This document shows, piece after piece, positions 26,301 through 34,512 of a DNA stretch of 64,000 nt (position 1 is its first letter; each line of letters begins with the position of its first letter). The stretch spans positions 151,551 to 215,550 of the forward strand of contig DELI01000004.1 of the NCBI GenBank assembly GCA_002354335.1, given 5' to 3'. The notes beneath the pieces are model-generated. The model did not search any database and was not told the origin of the DNA. It worked only from the letters and a program-made list of their open reading frames with translations. The stretch is from Sphingobacterium sp. UBA2700 (lineage in GTDB: Bacteria > Bacteroidota > Bacteroidia > Sphingobacteriales > Sphingobacteriaceae). The translations under genes were made by a program, and so were the position numbers.

Positions 26301-26579
26301 AGAATACAGATTAACGTATTTGAAAGCGATAGCGAAGTGATCATCGATATAGTGGATAACGGTATCGGTTTTTCTGAATCAGATCAGCAAAACAAATCCA
26401 CTTTCAAGAACAGTTCCTTTGGAATAAAAGGCATCGAAGAACGCCTGAAGATGATCAACGATCATTATAGTTCGCCTATCGCGCAACTCCACATCAGCGA
26501 TCTGAATGTAGAAGAGACAGGCTTCAGAACCTTATTGCGTATTATTTTGCCGAAAAGAGGGATAATAGGAGGGGGCTAG
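23367..26579 (+). CDS. sensor histidine kinase with periplasmic two-component-regulator propeller
   Basis: A 1070-aa membrane kinase partnered with the LytTR regulator. Signal peptide (1-24); a long run of propeller repeats (about 30-690) of the Reg_prop type, with recurrent 'GLLWLTSKQGLSYFDG'-like units; a Y_Y_Y-like domain (about 690-775); one transmembrane helix near 784-804; a coiled linker; and a His_kinase domain with H868 in NPHFIFN, followed by a HATPase domain (about 960-1065). The domain order resembles hybrid regulators of polysaccharide use, but the regulator is a separate protein here. The ligand is unknown. Confidence 0.93.
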   Translation: MRAVRLIFGIICFAVLTAGDSIAQQRIYNYIQFTEKEGLPSDVINGLALDSAGLLWLTSKQGLSYFDGARFTHVPFQQGTSTYSNYLGKIAIDHKNRIWITTNDRGLLCYDRSKPVNNSLKQYHALVGPDSLIKTNLYEVIRSSSGLIYFAGQETDLQVLNPETGKVTQIKIPGINSKEPLSIYNIQEDRQGNLWIGTRYHGFIRYNPKTKSAKQIDFKNIGENGATGISFVNNKVFLGYYDYDLVSYDSQSGAVEHSILGLGKNKDYYDNFISSIAYWPEENSLLIGHNIKGLWSMNLDSNKAELIAWDNLMPILPQPSRIQALLPSKDGYWVASGSGLFYYAKPWNRVNTLIPLKANEEPILKLMQWDNEVWYRTEHSFGQLNAEYHRISKYPIQNIRVSMMTVHADNLYFSTFEDGVYVFNRATRKLQALPIQGEQKNFRIADCNNIIPDTINGEAVLWIGSWNSGLYKYSLKNRQIELFDRNDGLPDRKVTTIGKDAKGRIWLGMDGFGILRLLNKQRPSFQSYVQGDHAGGLKSNTIFAFYTAQNGDFWFTSASSGIGRIMEKDGEKFEFAQFYDRNPFPWLFAVEIKEDGKGFMWVKALDGVMLFDQQKQVFRHLLEGKGIYPTKNYQTTGYFLDAEKLIWTTNKGLILGNLGEVHQNSPIKASPIISKFSVHNIDQSFRLNKKELLLSAKESSFSFAFSSDRQVLGYPLQYAYQLVGFDQDWVIAGSDLQAFYSNLPGGQYTFRLKVADDLGNWSPHIAEIPITLKSYWYATWWFKTLVALALLAAITFFFLYRIRQQKIVNKIQLSYNEKLEAELALKIKTIQEQAADIEREKQEKVAKDFKQKLYESELKAIRSQMNPHFIFNVLNSIEAYVVENDSENASKLIQKFSRLSRIVLENSQFSIVSIQSELQLVKLYLELERSRFDNAFDFRIDVDQQINVEETKVPSLLIQPLVENAVHHGVRHLENRKGRIQINVFESDSEVIIDIVDNGIGFSESDQQNKSTFKNSSFGIKGIEERLKMINDHYSSPIAQLHISDLNVEETGFRTLLRIILPKRGIIGGG

Positions 26580-26584
26580 CCCCT

Positions 26585-27112
26585 CTATATCGCATGGTTA
26601 AAGAGCTTCACTAAAGTTTTGATCCCTTTCGCATTCTCAGGCTTCAGTTTGCCGCCTAATAATAAGCGAAGTTCGCGACGTTGCAGTGCTTCTTCAAATA
26701 GTTTTTTCTCGCTATCCGATTCTGGAATAAGTCCGGGAATAGGTTTTGGTTTACCTTCTTCGTCAATCGACACGAACGTGTAGTATGCTTCGTTAGATTT
26801 TACCTTAGTTCCCTCCGGCAGATTCTGAGCGAATATTTCCATACGAACCTCCACCGATGTATTGAAGGCGCGAGTAACCTGTGCTTGTATAGTCACCACT
26901 TCGCCTAACTTAATCGAGCGTTTGAAAGATACGTTGTCTACAGATACTGTAACGACCTGGTTTTTGCAGTGCTTTTGTGCCGCCATAGCCGAGCAAATGT
27001 CCATCCAATAGAGTAGACGACCGCCCATTAAGTTACCAAATGTATTTGTATCGTTGGGAAGCACCAACTCATTCATCTCCGTGTAGGATTCTTTTGCGAA
27101 TTTATCGTTCAT
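26585..27112 (-). CDS. acyl-CoA thioesterase (hotdog fold)
   Basis: A 175-aa cytosolic hotdog-fold enzyme hydrolysing acyl-CoA esters. It has the conserved start ELVLPNDTNTFGNLMGGRLL and the SVDNVSFKRSIKLGEVV strand. It resembles YciA and related thioesterases; substrate range is not visible. Its start overlaps the SDR stop by 11 bases, so M28 peptidase, SDR and thioesterase read as one minus-strand operon. Confidence 0.9.
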   Translation of the reverse strand: MNDKFAKESYTEMNELVLPNDTNTFGNLMGGRLLYWMDICSAMAAQKHCKNQVVTVSVDNVSFKRSIKLGEVVTIQAQVTRAFNTSVEVRMEIFAQNLPEGTKVKSNEAYYTFVSIDEEGKPKPIPGLIPESDSEKKLFEEALQRRELRLLLGGKLKPENAKGIKTLVKLFNHAI

Positions 27113-28031
27113 CTTGTTTTTCTAGTTCTTTTATTTGTTGTTCGATACGCTCAAACGTGGCGCGCAGAGGCGTCGGTTGATAGCCCAGTTCTGCTTTTGC
27201 TTTATCTAATACAAACCCAGTTTTACGCGGGCGGTTTGCTGCCTGTCCAATTTCTCCGGCAGTTACTGACCCTACGAGGGTTTTGTCGAGGTTCCAAAAG
27301 TCCGCCACTTGCTCTACGACTTCCTTTACCGAGAATAATGTATCGCTCGAAATATGATAAATGCCGGTAGCATTTTTTTCTATAGCTAATAAGCAGGCTG
27401 TCGCCAGGTCGTCTACCCAGGTGGGCATCCGCCATTGATCAGAAACAGCTTTGATTGCCTCTCCCGCGGATAGTTTGTTCTTCGCCCATAAAACCAGGTT
27501 CGAACGTTTTTTATCCGCAATAACACCATAGACTAATATGGTGCGGAGTATTGCGGCTGAACAGCCGGACCCGATGATCTTTTGTTCGGCATCCAGTTTA
27601 CTTTGCCCATAGGCGTTGACCGGGTTGCATGCGTCATCTTCGCTATAGGGACCATGCTGTCCGTCAAAAACAAAATCGGTAGAAAGAAAAGTCAGGTGAA
27701 TATCCTGCTCCTTGCAATGAGATGCGAGATAGGCAGCAGAGTCCACATTGACCGCTTTACATAAAACAGGATCGCTTTCGCATACCTCAACACTGCTCAA
27801 TGCGGCGCTGTGAATAATGTGCGTAGGTTGAAATTCATCGATCAAACGGCCTAAGCCTTCCAGATCTATTAAATTTAATTGCTGAAATCTATAGCCTTCA
27901 TTTTGCGGATTTCTATTGACAGAAGCGGACGTACAGCAAAGTTCGTAATCCGGATTTTTAAGAATAAACTCCGTTAACTTATGGCCTAAGAAACCATTTG
28001 ACCCAGTAACTAATATGCGTTTCTTCTCCAT
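27102..28031 (-). CDS. SDR family sugar-nucleotide-type oxidoreductase
   Basis: A 309-aa extended short-chain dehydrogenase resembling dTDP-4-dehydrorhamnose reductase (RmlD branch). The Rossmann motif TGSNGFLGHKL is at the N-terminus (about 8-18), and the catalytic YxxxK is present in NAYGQSKLDAEQ. No rml genes are nearby, so another reductase of the same family is equally possible. It lies one base after the M28 stop and overlaps the thioesterase. Confidence 0.83.
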   Translation of the reverse strand: MEKKRILVTGSNGFLGHKLTEFILKNPDYELCCTSASVNRNPQNEGYRFQQLNLIDLEGLGRLIDEFQPTHIIHSAALSSVEVCESDPVLCKAVNVDSAAYLASHCKEQDIHLTFLSTDFVFDGQHGPYSEDDACNPVNAYGQSKLDAEQKIIGSGCSAAILRTILVYGVIADKKRSNLVLWAKNKLSAGEAIKAVSDQWRMPTWVDDLATACLLAIEKNATGIYHISSDTLFSVKEVVEQVADFWNLDKTLVGSVTAGEIGQAANRPRKTGFVLDKAKAELGYQPTPLRATFERIEQQIKELEKQDER

Positions 28032-28032
28032 C

Positions 28033-28983
28033 CTAGTTTGTCCATTGAAAGTCCATCTTCGGCTGTTTCATCGAATTATCGATCACTTCGATCTCTAATT
28101 GCAGGATTGCCTCCAATGATTTATAATCGATCTTAAATTCATCGTCTGTCGGTTTGTGGTAATCCTCATGTCCGCCGGTGTGGAAGAACAATACCGGTAT
28201 ATTCTTACGATAAAAAGAGGTTTGATCGGAACCGCCATTTCCATCTTTGCTCAGGTGGAACTTAATGCTGCTTGTCAATCCGTCGAATATCTTCGGAAAA
28301 GCACTGCTCGTGCCGTAACCAATGATTGCCAGCCCGTTCTGTTGCTGATATCTGCCGATCATATCCATGTTCAGCATCCAGTGAATATTGGATAAGGGGA
28401 TGGTCGGATTTTCCGTAAAATAACGAGAACCGACTAAGCCAAGTTCTTCGGCACCGAAGCCAATAAATAGCATATTGAACGCTTCTTTCTCCTTATTCGT
28501 AGCATAATGCCTAGCCAATTCCAATAGCCCGGCCACGCCGGAAGCGTTGTCATCTGCGCCGTTGTGCAATTTGCCAACACCCAATGAGTCGCGACTACCG
28601 CCGAACTCGCCATAGCCTAAATGGTCGTAATGCGCACCAACAACGATGGTGTAGGGGGCATCATTATCAAGATATCCGATAATGTTGTCCGACTTCCGGA
28701 TGGAGTCAGCGAGTTTAACGCGCCTTACCTTCGCATCAAAAGACTGTCGGTATCCATGCTCGCCTTTTGCCTGCAGACCATATTTCTTAAAGTATTTTTC
28801 TACATAATCTGCAGCCTTGTGCGATCCGGCACGACCGGTTTCACGTCCCTTCATCTTATCTGATGCCAGAAACTTAATATGTTTTTTCAGGTTTTTTGAG
28901 TTGACCTGAGCTAGCGCATGCTGCGGTAGGCTACAAAAACATAGGCAGATCAATGTAGCATATAGAATTCCAAACATTCTCAT
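28033..28983 (-). CDS. secreted M28 family peptidase
   Basis: A 316-aa zinc aminopeptidase with a signal peptide (from MRMFGILYATLICLCFCSL). Metal ligands: GAHYDHLG (His/Asp), NGADDNASG (bridging Asp), GAEELGLVGS (catalytic Glu), NMDMIGR (Asp), and the final His in HEDYHKPTDDE. An in-frame ATG lies at 28998, but a -7 element at 28995-28988 (TATATTTG) overlaps it and places the start of transcription at or near the ATG at 28983, which is therefore used. It is the first gene of the M28-SDR-thioesterase operon. A longer M28 relative lies at 62357. Confidence 0.9.
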   Translation of the reverse strand: MRMFGILYATLICLCFCSLPQHALAQVNSKNLKKHIKFLASDKMKGRETGRAGSHKAADYVEKYFKKYGLQAKGEHGYRQSFDAKVRRVKLADSIRKSDNIIGYLDNDAPYTIVVGAHYDHLGYGEFGGSRDSLGVGKLHNGADDNASGVAGLLELARHYATNKEKEAFNMLFIGFGAEELGLVGSRYFTENPTIPLSNIHWMLNMDMIGRYQQQNGLAIIGYGTSSAFPKIFDGLTSSIKFHLSKDGNGGSDQTSFYRKNIPVLFFHTGGHEDYHKPTDDEFKIDYKSLEAILQLEIEVIDNSMKQPKMDFQWTN

Positions 28984-28987
28984 GCCG

Positions 28988-28995
28988 CAAATATA
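28988..28995 (-). promoter_or_regulatory. -7 element of the M28/SDR/thioesterase operon
   Basis: TATATTTG on the minus strand ends 4 bases before the ATG at 28983 and overlaps the upstream ATG at 28998. It decides the start codon and suggests a leaderless transcript. The -33 box is poor. Confidence 0.45.
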
Positions 28996-29053
28996 CATTA
29001 AATGGTAAAACTGTGCGCCCGGATTGGGTTAACTTTCAATTATTTTAACGCTT

Positions 29054-29704
29054 TTAGTCTTCTACTACTTCGTCGTTAACATCATGTTTTTCAACGTGTT
29101 CTTCTTTGAAGTAGCGATTATTGAAGATTAAAATCAAAAATACACCGATAGATATTGCCGAGTCAGCAACGTTAAAAATCGGACGGAAGAATACAAACTC
29201 TTCGCCTGACCATATCGGGAACCAAGTCGGGAATGTCCCTTTCCAAATCGGAAGATGGAACATATCGACTACATAACCATGAAGGAAGGTCGCGTAGCCA
29301 CCGCCTTCTGGAAATAGCACAGCCTTTTGGTAGGGTGTGCTCTCGCTAAAGATCATTCCGTAAAAAGCACTATCAATAATATTTCCCAAAGCACCCGCAA
29401 ATATTAATGCAACATTGAGGATAAAACCTCTATTGTATTTGTTCTTGACCATGTAAACCAAGCCATAACCAATTCCGGCAACAGCGATAATACGGAAAAC
29501 GCTTAAAAACAATTTGCCATATTCACCGCCAAACTCCATGCCGTAAGCCATGCCTGGATTCTCAATGAATTGGATCATCACTTTATCGCCTATGACTTTA
29601 AAGCTTTGACCGATAGTCATGTTTAACTTTACCCAAATCTTTGAGATTTGGTCCACTAATAAAATAATCGTAATGAGTAATAAGGGCTTGGAATATCCTT
29701 TCAT
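29054..29704 (-). CDS. lspA: lipoprotein signal peptidase (signal peptidase II)
   Basis: A 216-aa inner-membrane aspartyl peptidase that removes lipoprotein signal peptides. It has four membrane segments, and the two catalytic aspartates lie in NIIDSAFYG and NVADSAISIG. A loop of about 40 residues between them is longer than in E. coli, as often in Bacteroidota. The ATG at 29704 is used; an in-frame ATG at 29734 would place extra residues before the first helix. A strong terminator hairpin ends just 7 bases upstream, so expression depends on read-through or on a promoter within the hairpin region. Confidence 0.93.
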   Translation of the reverse strand: MKGYSKPLLLITIILLVDQISKIWVKLNMTIGQSFKVIGDKVMIQFIENPGMAYGMEFGGEYGKLFLSVFRIIAVAGIGYGLVYMVKNKYNRGFILNVALIFAGALGNIIDSAFYGMIFSESTPYQKAVLFPEGGGYATFLHGYVVDMFHLPIWKGTFPTWFPIWSGEEFVFFRPIFNVADSAISIGVFLILIFNNRYFKEEHVEKHDVNDEVVED

Positions 29705-29710
29705 AATGCA

Positions 29711-29742
29711 TAAAAATGGTCTTTGTGAATACAAAGACCATT
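29711..29742 (-). terminator. intrinsic terminator between dksA-like gene and lspA
   Basis: A perfect 12-bp stem (AATGGTCTTTGT, 29742-29731 on the minus strand, with ACAAAGACCATT at 29726-29715) and a 4-base loop are followed by TTTTA. It ends 7 bases before the lspA ATG. Confidence 0.78.
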
Positions 29743-29758
29743 GGAGCTAATCTTTTGC

Positions 29759-30142
29759 TTAATATTGTTTGTTCTTTGCCTCGATACTCAATGTTGTATG
29801 AGGTACTGCTTTTAATCTTTCTTTCTGGATAAGCTTTCCAGTTTCTCTACAAACTCCGTAAGTCTTGTTCTCAATGCGCACTAATGCCGCCTCCAGGTTG
29901 TCCATAAATTTTTTCTGACGCGCAGCTAATTGGTTGATTTGCTCTTTCTCCAAAGTTGCCGAACCGTCCTCTAATGTTTTGTAAGTACCTGCTGTATCGT
30001 CCGTACCGTTTGCATTGCTATTACTTAACGATTTTGTCAATGATGACAACTCCTCACGTGCAATACGTAACTTCTCAAGAATTATTGCTTTGAACTCTTG
30101 TAATTCAGCATCGCTGTACCTAGTTTTTTCTGTGTTTCCCAT
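29759..30142 (-). CDS. TraR/DksA-family protein with degenerate zinc finger
   Basis: A 127-aa protein with an N-terminal coiled coil (about 10-85) and a C-terminal DksA-like region YGVCRETGKLIQKERLKAVP. Only one cysteine of the C4 zinc finger remains; the others are replaced, which is usual for this Bacteroidota subgroup. DksA relatives bind the RNA polymerase secondary channel and, with ppGpp, adjust transcription. Whether this form binds metal or polymerase is not known. It is 3 bases downstream of ileS in a probable ileS-dksA-lspA operon. Confidence 0.85.
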   Translation of the reverse strand: MGNTEKTRYSDAELQEFKAIILEKLRIAREELSSLTKSLSNSNANGTDDTAGTYKTLEDGSATLEKEQINQLAARQKKFMDNLEAALVRIENKTYGVCRETGKLIQKERLKAVPHTTLSIEAKNKQY

Positions 30143-30145
30143 ACT

Positions 30146-33100
30146 TTAAATTTTTTCGATTAATAGCAATAAATTCTTACCATCGATTTCAATAGGTTCC
30201 CCTATTGCCAGCGAATTATCGATTTTAAGGGTGTCAGCCAAAATTTCCGTACAAATATACGAGAAATTATTGTCTACAGCTTGTTGAATTTCAGTATTTT
30301 GACTTAAGGTAACTGCAATACGGTCGGTAACTTCAAATCCCTTGTCTTTACGCAAGTTTTGAATGCGGTTAATTAGTTCGCGAGCCAAACCTTCGTCTTT
30401 CAACTCCGGTGTGATATGAACGTCTAAAGCCACTGTTAAACGACCTAAATTGGCCACCTGCCACCCCTCAACATCCTCTGCGATGATTTCGACATCTGCA
30501 CTGCTAATAACATATTCCGTGCCAGTTAACGCAATATTTCCATTTATTTCAAGCTCGCTAATCTGCTCAGCACTCATCGCCTGAATCGCTGCTGCAACAG
30601 TTTTCATGTCTTTACCAACTTTCGCTCCCAGCACCTTGAAATTAGGCTTGATTTTCTTTTTGATGATACCCGTTGTATCGGTAATAAACTCGATATCCTT
30701 GATGTTGGTTTCCGAGAGTATCAAATCTTTTACCTTCTCTACCTTCTCTTGGAAAGAACTGTCTAACACCGGAACCATGATTTTGCTTAAGGGTTGACGA
30801 ACATTGATGCCCGACTTCTTACGCAATGATAACGCTAAAGAAGAGATATCTTGCGCCAATGCCATGCGTTCTTCCAATGCCTTGTCGACTAATTCACTGT
30901 GGTAAACAGGAAAGTCTGCCAAATGTACCGATTCAAACTGCTCTTTGTTGGTTGCTGCATTTAAATCTAAATACAATTGATCGGCAAAGAACGGAGAGAT
31001 CGGAGAGATCAATTTCGCGATCGTATCCAAACAGGTATATAGCGTTTGGTAGGCCGAAATCTTATCCGTTGAGTATTCACCTTTCCAGAAACGACGGCGA
31101 CATAGGCGAACATACCAGTTACTCAAATGCTCATCCACAAAATTCTGGATTGCACGTGCAGCCTTCGTCGGTTCGTAGTCCGCGTAATATTCATCCACCT
31201 CTTTGCTCAAGCTATTCAACAAGGAGATAATCCATCTATCGATTTCCGGACGCTCGTCAATAGCGATGTCTGGCTCTGCATAGCTGAACTTGTCGATGTT
31301 CGCATAAAGAGCAAAGAAGGCATAGGTGTTGTATAATGTACCGAAGAACTTACGGCGAACTTCGTCTAAGCCTTCCTCGTTAAATTTCAAGTTATCCCAT
31401 GGTGCAGCATTGCTGATCATGTACCAACGCGTCGCATCAGCGGAGTATTTTTCAATCGTTGCAAACGGATCCACACCATTGCCCAAACGTTTGGACATCT
31501 TGTTACCATTCTTGTCTAATACCAGACCGTTTGAAACGACGTTTTTGAAGGCTACAGAACCGCGAACCATCGTAGAGATGGCATGCAAGGTGAAGAACCA
31601 ACCACGTGTTTGGTCTACGCCCTCAGCAATAAAATCTGCCGGGAATGCAGAGAAGTATTCTTCTTTGAATGGTAATGCTTCGCCGCGCTCCAATTTATCG
31701 TAGTCTAAGCCCCATTGCGCATATGGCATGGCGCCCGAATCGAACCAAACGTCGATCAAATCAGGCTCGCGATAAAGCTTCTGACCACCCTCAGATACCA
31801 AGATGATATCATCTACATACGGACGGTGAAGATCTAGCTGATCTGTTCCGAACTTATCCAGATAAGACTGATTCACTGCTTTTTCTTCTGCCGATAAGGC
31901 ATCCGATTGAACGGCAGCTTCTAATAAAGCTTTTAATTCTGGCATCGAGCCCACACAGATTTCCTCGTTTTCGTCTTCTGAACGCCAGATTGGAAGCGGA
32001 GTACCCCAGTAGCGAGAACGCGAAAGGTTCCAGTCTACGAGGTTTTCAAGCCAGTTTCCAAAACGGCCGGAACCTGTAGCTTCCGGTTTCCAGTTAATTG
32101 TTTTATTTAAGGCTACCAACTCGTCTTTCAACGCCGTTGTGCGGATAAACCAACTATCTAATGGATAGTATAATACCGGTTTGTCCGTACGCCAACAGTG
32201 TGGGTAGGTGTGTTCGTATTTCTTAACGTCAAACGCTTTGTTCTCTTCTTTTAGTTTGATAGCGATCAATACATCGGTCGGACGGAAATCCTTATCTGCG
32301 CGCTCTTCGGCAGAGTAGTATTCCTCTTTTACAAAACGTCCTGCGAAATCAGTAATTTCTTTCACAAAACGACCGGTACGGTCTACTGTTGGAACATCTT
32401 TACCGTTTTCGTCTTTTACCAAAATTGCCGGTACGCCGTTTTCACGCGCAACTTTAAAGTCATCTCCACCATAGGTTGGAGCCGCATGCACGATACCTGT
32501 ACCGTCCTCCGTAGTCACGAAATCGCCGATAATCACGCGGAATGCTTTGTCCATCAATTCATCTGAAGTGATGTAAGGCATTAACTGATGATAGCGTAAT
32601 CCTGCTAATTCCTCACCTTTGAACTCTGCAGCAACTTCCCAAGGGATAACTTTATCGCCAAGTTTGTAATCTTGGAAAGAAACCTGCTGTCCTTCAGCCT
32701 TGAAATGCTTCGAGATTAGGGCTTTCGCTAAAACAACAGAAACCGGAGCTCCTGTATATTGGTTGAAAGTTTTTATTTTAACATAGTCGATGTTCTTGCC
32801 AACAACTAATGCCGTGTTGCTCGGAAGCGTCCATGGTGTCGTTGTCCAAGCGATAAAGGCTACATCCTCGTTCTCGTTATCGACAAGTCGATCCATGATC
32901 GGATGGATCTGCGCTTTATCCAAGCGGAACTCAGCCACAATCGTGGTATCCTTTACATCTTTGTATGTGCCGGGTTGGTTCAATTCGTGCGAACTTAAAC
33001 CTGTTCCTGCAGCAGGCGAATAAGGTTGGATTGTATAGCCCTTGTAAAGTAAGCCTTTTTTGTAAAGGTCTTTCAAAAGGAACCATAAGGTTTCGATGTA

Positions 33101-33559
33101 CTCGTTTTCGTAGGTGATGTAAGGATGCTCCAGGTCAACCCAGTAACCCATCTTTTCAGTAAGGTCGTTCCACACATCGGTGTACTTCATTACCTCCTTG
33201 CGGCAGGCATCATTGTATTCCTCAACCGAGATTTTCTTGCCAATATCCTCTTTGGTAATGCCTAAGGTTTTTTCAACAGCCAACTCAATCGGCAGGCCGT
33301 GGGTATCCCAACCGCCCTTACGTTTTACCTGAAATCCCTTTAAGGTTTTGTAGCGACAAAAAATATCTTTAATAGCACGCGCCATAACGTGGTGAATGCC
33401 TGGCATACCGTTCGCCGAAGGCGGGCCTTCGTAAAATGTGTATGGCTTACTCGCCGGACGGTTCACAATACTTTTCTCAAAGATGTTCTCCGCACCCCAA
33501 CGTTTCAATACTTCTTTGCCGATTTCTGGTAAGTTTAACTGCTTATATTCCTTGTACAT
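30146..33559 (-). CDS. ileS: isoleucyl-tRNA synthetase
   Basis: A 1137-aa class I synthetase charging tRNA-Ile. The HIGH-type motif is in GMPGIHHV near residue 50, a CP1 editing domain spans about 190-410, and KMSKR lies near 685-690. The length and ending suit the longer eukaryote-like (type 2) IleRS that Bacteroidota generally use; that class is often less sensitive to mupirocin, a family-level inference only. A GTG lies one codon upstream of the chosen ATG (33559). It is the first gene of ileS-dksA-lspA. Confidence 0.97.
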   Translation of the reverse strand: MYKEYKQLNLPEIGKEVLKRWGAENIFEKSIVNRPASKPYTFYEGPPSANGMPGIHHVMARAIKDIFCRYKTLKGFQVKRKGGWDTHGLPIELAVEKTLGITKEDIGKKISVEEYNDACRKEVMKYTDVWNDLTEKMGYWVDLEHPYITYENEYIETLWFLLKDLYKKGLLYKGYTIQPYSPAAGTGLSSHELNQPGTYKDVKDTTIVAEFRLDKAQIHPIMDRLVDNENEDVAFIAWTTTPWTLPSNTALVVGKNIDYVKIKTFNQYTGAPVSVVLAKALISKHFKAEGQQVSFQDYKLGDKVIPWEVAAEFKGEELAGLRYHQLMPYITSDELMDKAFRVIIGDFVTTEDGTGIVHAAPTYGGDDFKVARENGVPAILVKDENGKDVPTVDRTGRFVKEITDFAGRFVKEEYYSAEERADKDFRPTDVLIAIKLKEENKAFDVKKYEHTYPHCWRTDKPVLYYPLDSWFIRTTALKDELVALNKTINWKPEATGSGRFGNWLENLVDWNLSRSRYWGTPLPIWRSEDENEEICVGSMPELKALLEAAVQSDALSAEEKAVNQSYLDKFGTDQLDLHRPYVDDIILVSEGGQKLYREPDLIDVWFDSGAMPYAQWGLDYDKLERGEALPFKEEYFSAFPADFIAEGVDQTRGWFFTLHAISTMVRGSVAFKNVVSNGLVLDKNGNKMSKRLGNGVDPFATIEKYSADATRWYMISNAAPWDNLKFNEEGLDEVRRKFFGTLYNTYAFFALYANIDKFSYAEPDIAIDERPEIDRWIISLLNSLSKEVDEYYADYEPTKAARAIQNFVDEHLSNWYVRLCRRRFWKGEYSTDKISAYQTLYTCLDTIAKLISPISPFFADQLYLDLNAATNKEQFESVHLADFPVYHSELVDKALEERMALAQDISSLALSLRKKSGINVRQPLSKIMVPVLDSSFQEKVEKVKDLILSETNIKDIEFITDTTGIIKKKIKPNFKVLGAKVGKDMKTVAAAIQAMSAEQISELEINGNIALTGTEYVISSADVEIIAEDVEGWQVANLGRLTVALDVHITPELKDEGLARELINRIQNLRKDKGFEVTDRIAVTLSQNTEIQQAVDNNFSYICTEILADTLKIDNSLAIGEPIEIDGKNLLLLIEKI

Positions 33560-33751
33560 CACGAGTTCTTATTCTATTTTTAAAGGTCGCTAATTTAGTC
33601 ATTTTAAAGGAAAGGAAAAATAGCAATGAGTAACTCCTGTGTAGTATTTTTTTGCAATAAACATAGATTACGTGTTTTTTAAGCTTTTTCATCTACGAAT
33701 TCTAAACGAATGCTCAGTTCGTCGAGACTGCATGCTACTTTGCTCAACTCA

Positions 33752-33836
33752 TAACCCTTACATAACCCTTTCAAAGCCCTTTCATAACCCAATCAAACCC
33801 GCTCCCGAGCGGGTTTGATTGGGTTGTACATTGGGT
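33752..33836. repeat. palindrome with 11-nt-phased CCC units (copy 2)
   Basis: CCC tracts end at 33757, 33768, 33779, 33790 and 33800 (11, 11, 11 and 10 nt apart). AACCCAATCAAACCCGCTC (33786-33804) pairs perfectly over 19 bp with 33807-33825, with only two bases between the arms. Confidence 0.75.
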
Positions 33837-33999
33837 TATTCTAGTAGTTGGTATTTAGTAGGTAGTATAAAGACCTAAGGCGGAATTAGATGTTATACGG
33901 TTGTCTTGTTAAAAACAAAGGTTCAAAACTTCCTTGCATCCGTCCCTTTCTATTTCAAGACAGGGTCTAACTACTAAATACTTACTACTAACCACTAAT

Positions 34000-34027
34000 A
34001 AAAAAAGGGCATCCTTTCGGTGCCCTC
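34000..34027 (-). terminator. terminator of the HesB/IscA gene
   Basis: On the minus strand AGGGCA (34026-34021) pairs with TGCCCT (34011-34006), the inner CC/GG around GAAA adds stability, and seven T follow. Confidence 0.78.
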
Positions 34028-34069
34028 TAGTTCTAATATTTAAAATCTAATGTCTAATATCTAACGTAG

Positions 34070-34423
34070 TTACGCTGAGAAGCTGCTTCCGCATCCGCAA
34101 GTGCTGGTTGCATTGGGGTTATTGAATGTAAATCCTCTTGCGTCTAGACCGTTTTTGAAGTCGATTTCCATACCGGCAAGATATAGACCATGTGCTTTGT
34201 TCATAAACAAACGGATGCCATGGATTTCATATTCGGTGTCGCCTTCTTTCTTTTGGTCGAAGCCCAATATATAGCTCATTCCCGAACAGCCACCACCTTC
34301 AACGCCAACACGAAGTCCGAAATCTTCACTAATTTCTTGTTGGTCGATCAACTTTTTTAGTTCTTTTAGCGCCCCTTCCGTAAGCGTTACTGGCGCTACT
34401 GCTGTTAAATTATCTGATGCCAT
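34070..34423 (-). CDS. HesB/IscA-type iron-sulfur cluster protein
   Basis: A 117-aa A-type carrier that passes Fe-S clusters to target proteins. The three metal-binding cysteines are in GGGCSGMSY (near residue 46) and in the C-terminal CGCGSSF. Length is typical. It is a single-gene unit with its own terminator. On this strand TAATTTTG at 34457-34450 is a -7 match 27 bases before the ATG. The gene diverges from the DUF7935 gene. Confidence 0.92.
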   Translation of the reverse strand: MASDNLTAVAPVTLTEGALKELKKLIDQQEISEDFGLRVGVEGGGCSGMSYILGFDQKKEGDTEYEIHGIRLFMNKAHGLYLAGMEIDFKNGLDARGFTFNNPNATSTCGCGSSFSA

Positions 34424-34512
34424 ATCCTTTCCTCGTATAAATTGTTTAACAAAATTACATATTTTTAGGCATTATTTAACATTTAGGACATTTTTGACAA
34501 TCAGGTAACAGT

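Larger units (their letters stand above)
33560..34069. other. intergenic region with second composite repeat element
   Basis: This 510-base gap holds AT-rich DNA (33560-33750), the phased palindrome copy 2 (33751-33836), a flank (33841-33895, GTAGTATAAAGACCTAAGGCGG), a degenerate core (about 33905-33963, CTTCCTTGCATCCGTCCCTTTC), an inverted flank (about 33966-33998, GTCTAACTACTAAATACTT), and the hesB terminator (34000-34027). It has the same parts as 2403-2780 in the opposite order. No ORF here looks real. Confidence 0.65.

Noticed and set aside
32790..33023. 77-codon plus-strand ORF inside ileS
   Set aside because: It is a shadow of the ileS frame; the synthetase is intact over its full length.
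33560..34069. insertion sequence remnant
   Set aside because: No transposase fragments were seen; the repeats are short and palindromic. A non-autonomous element remains possible and is described under findings.
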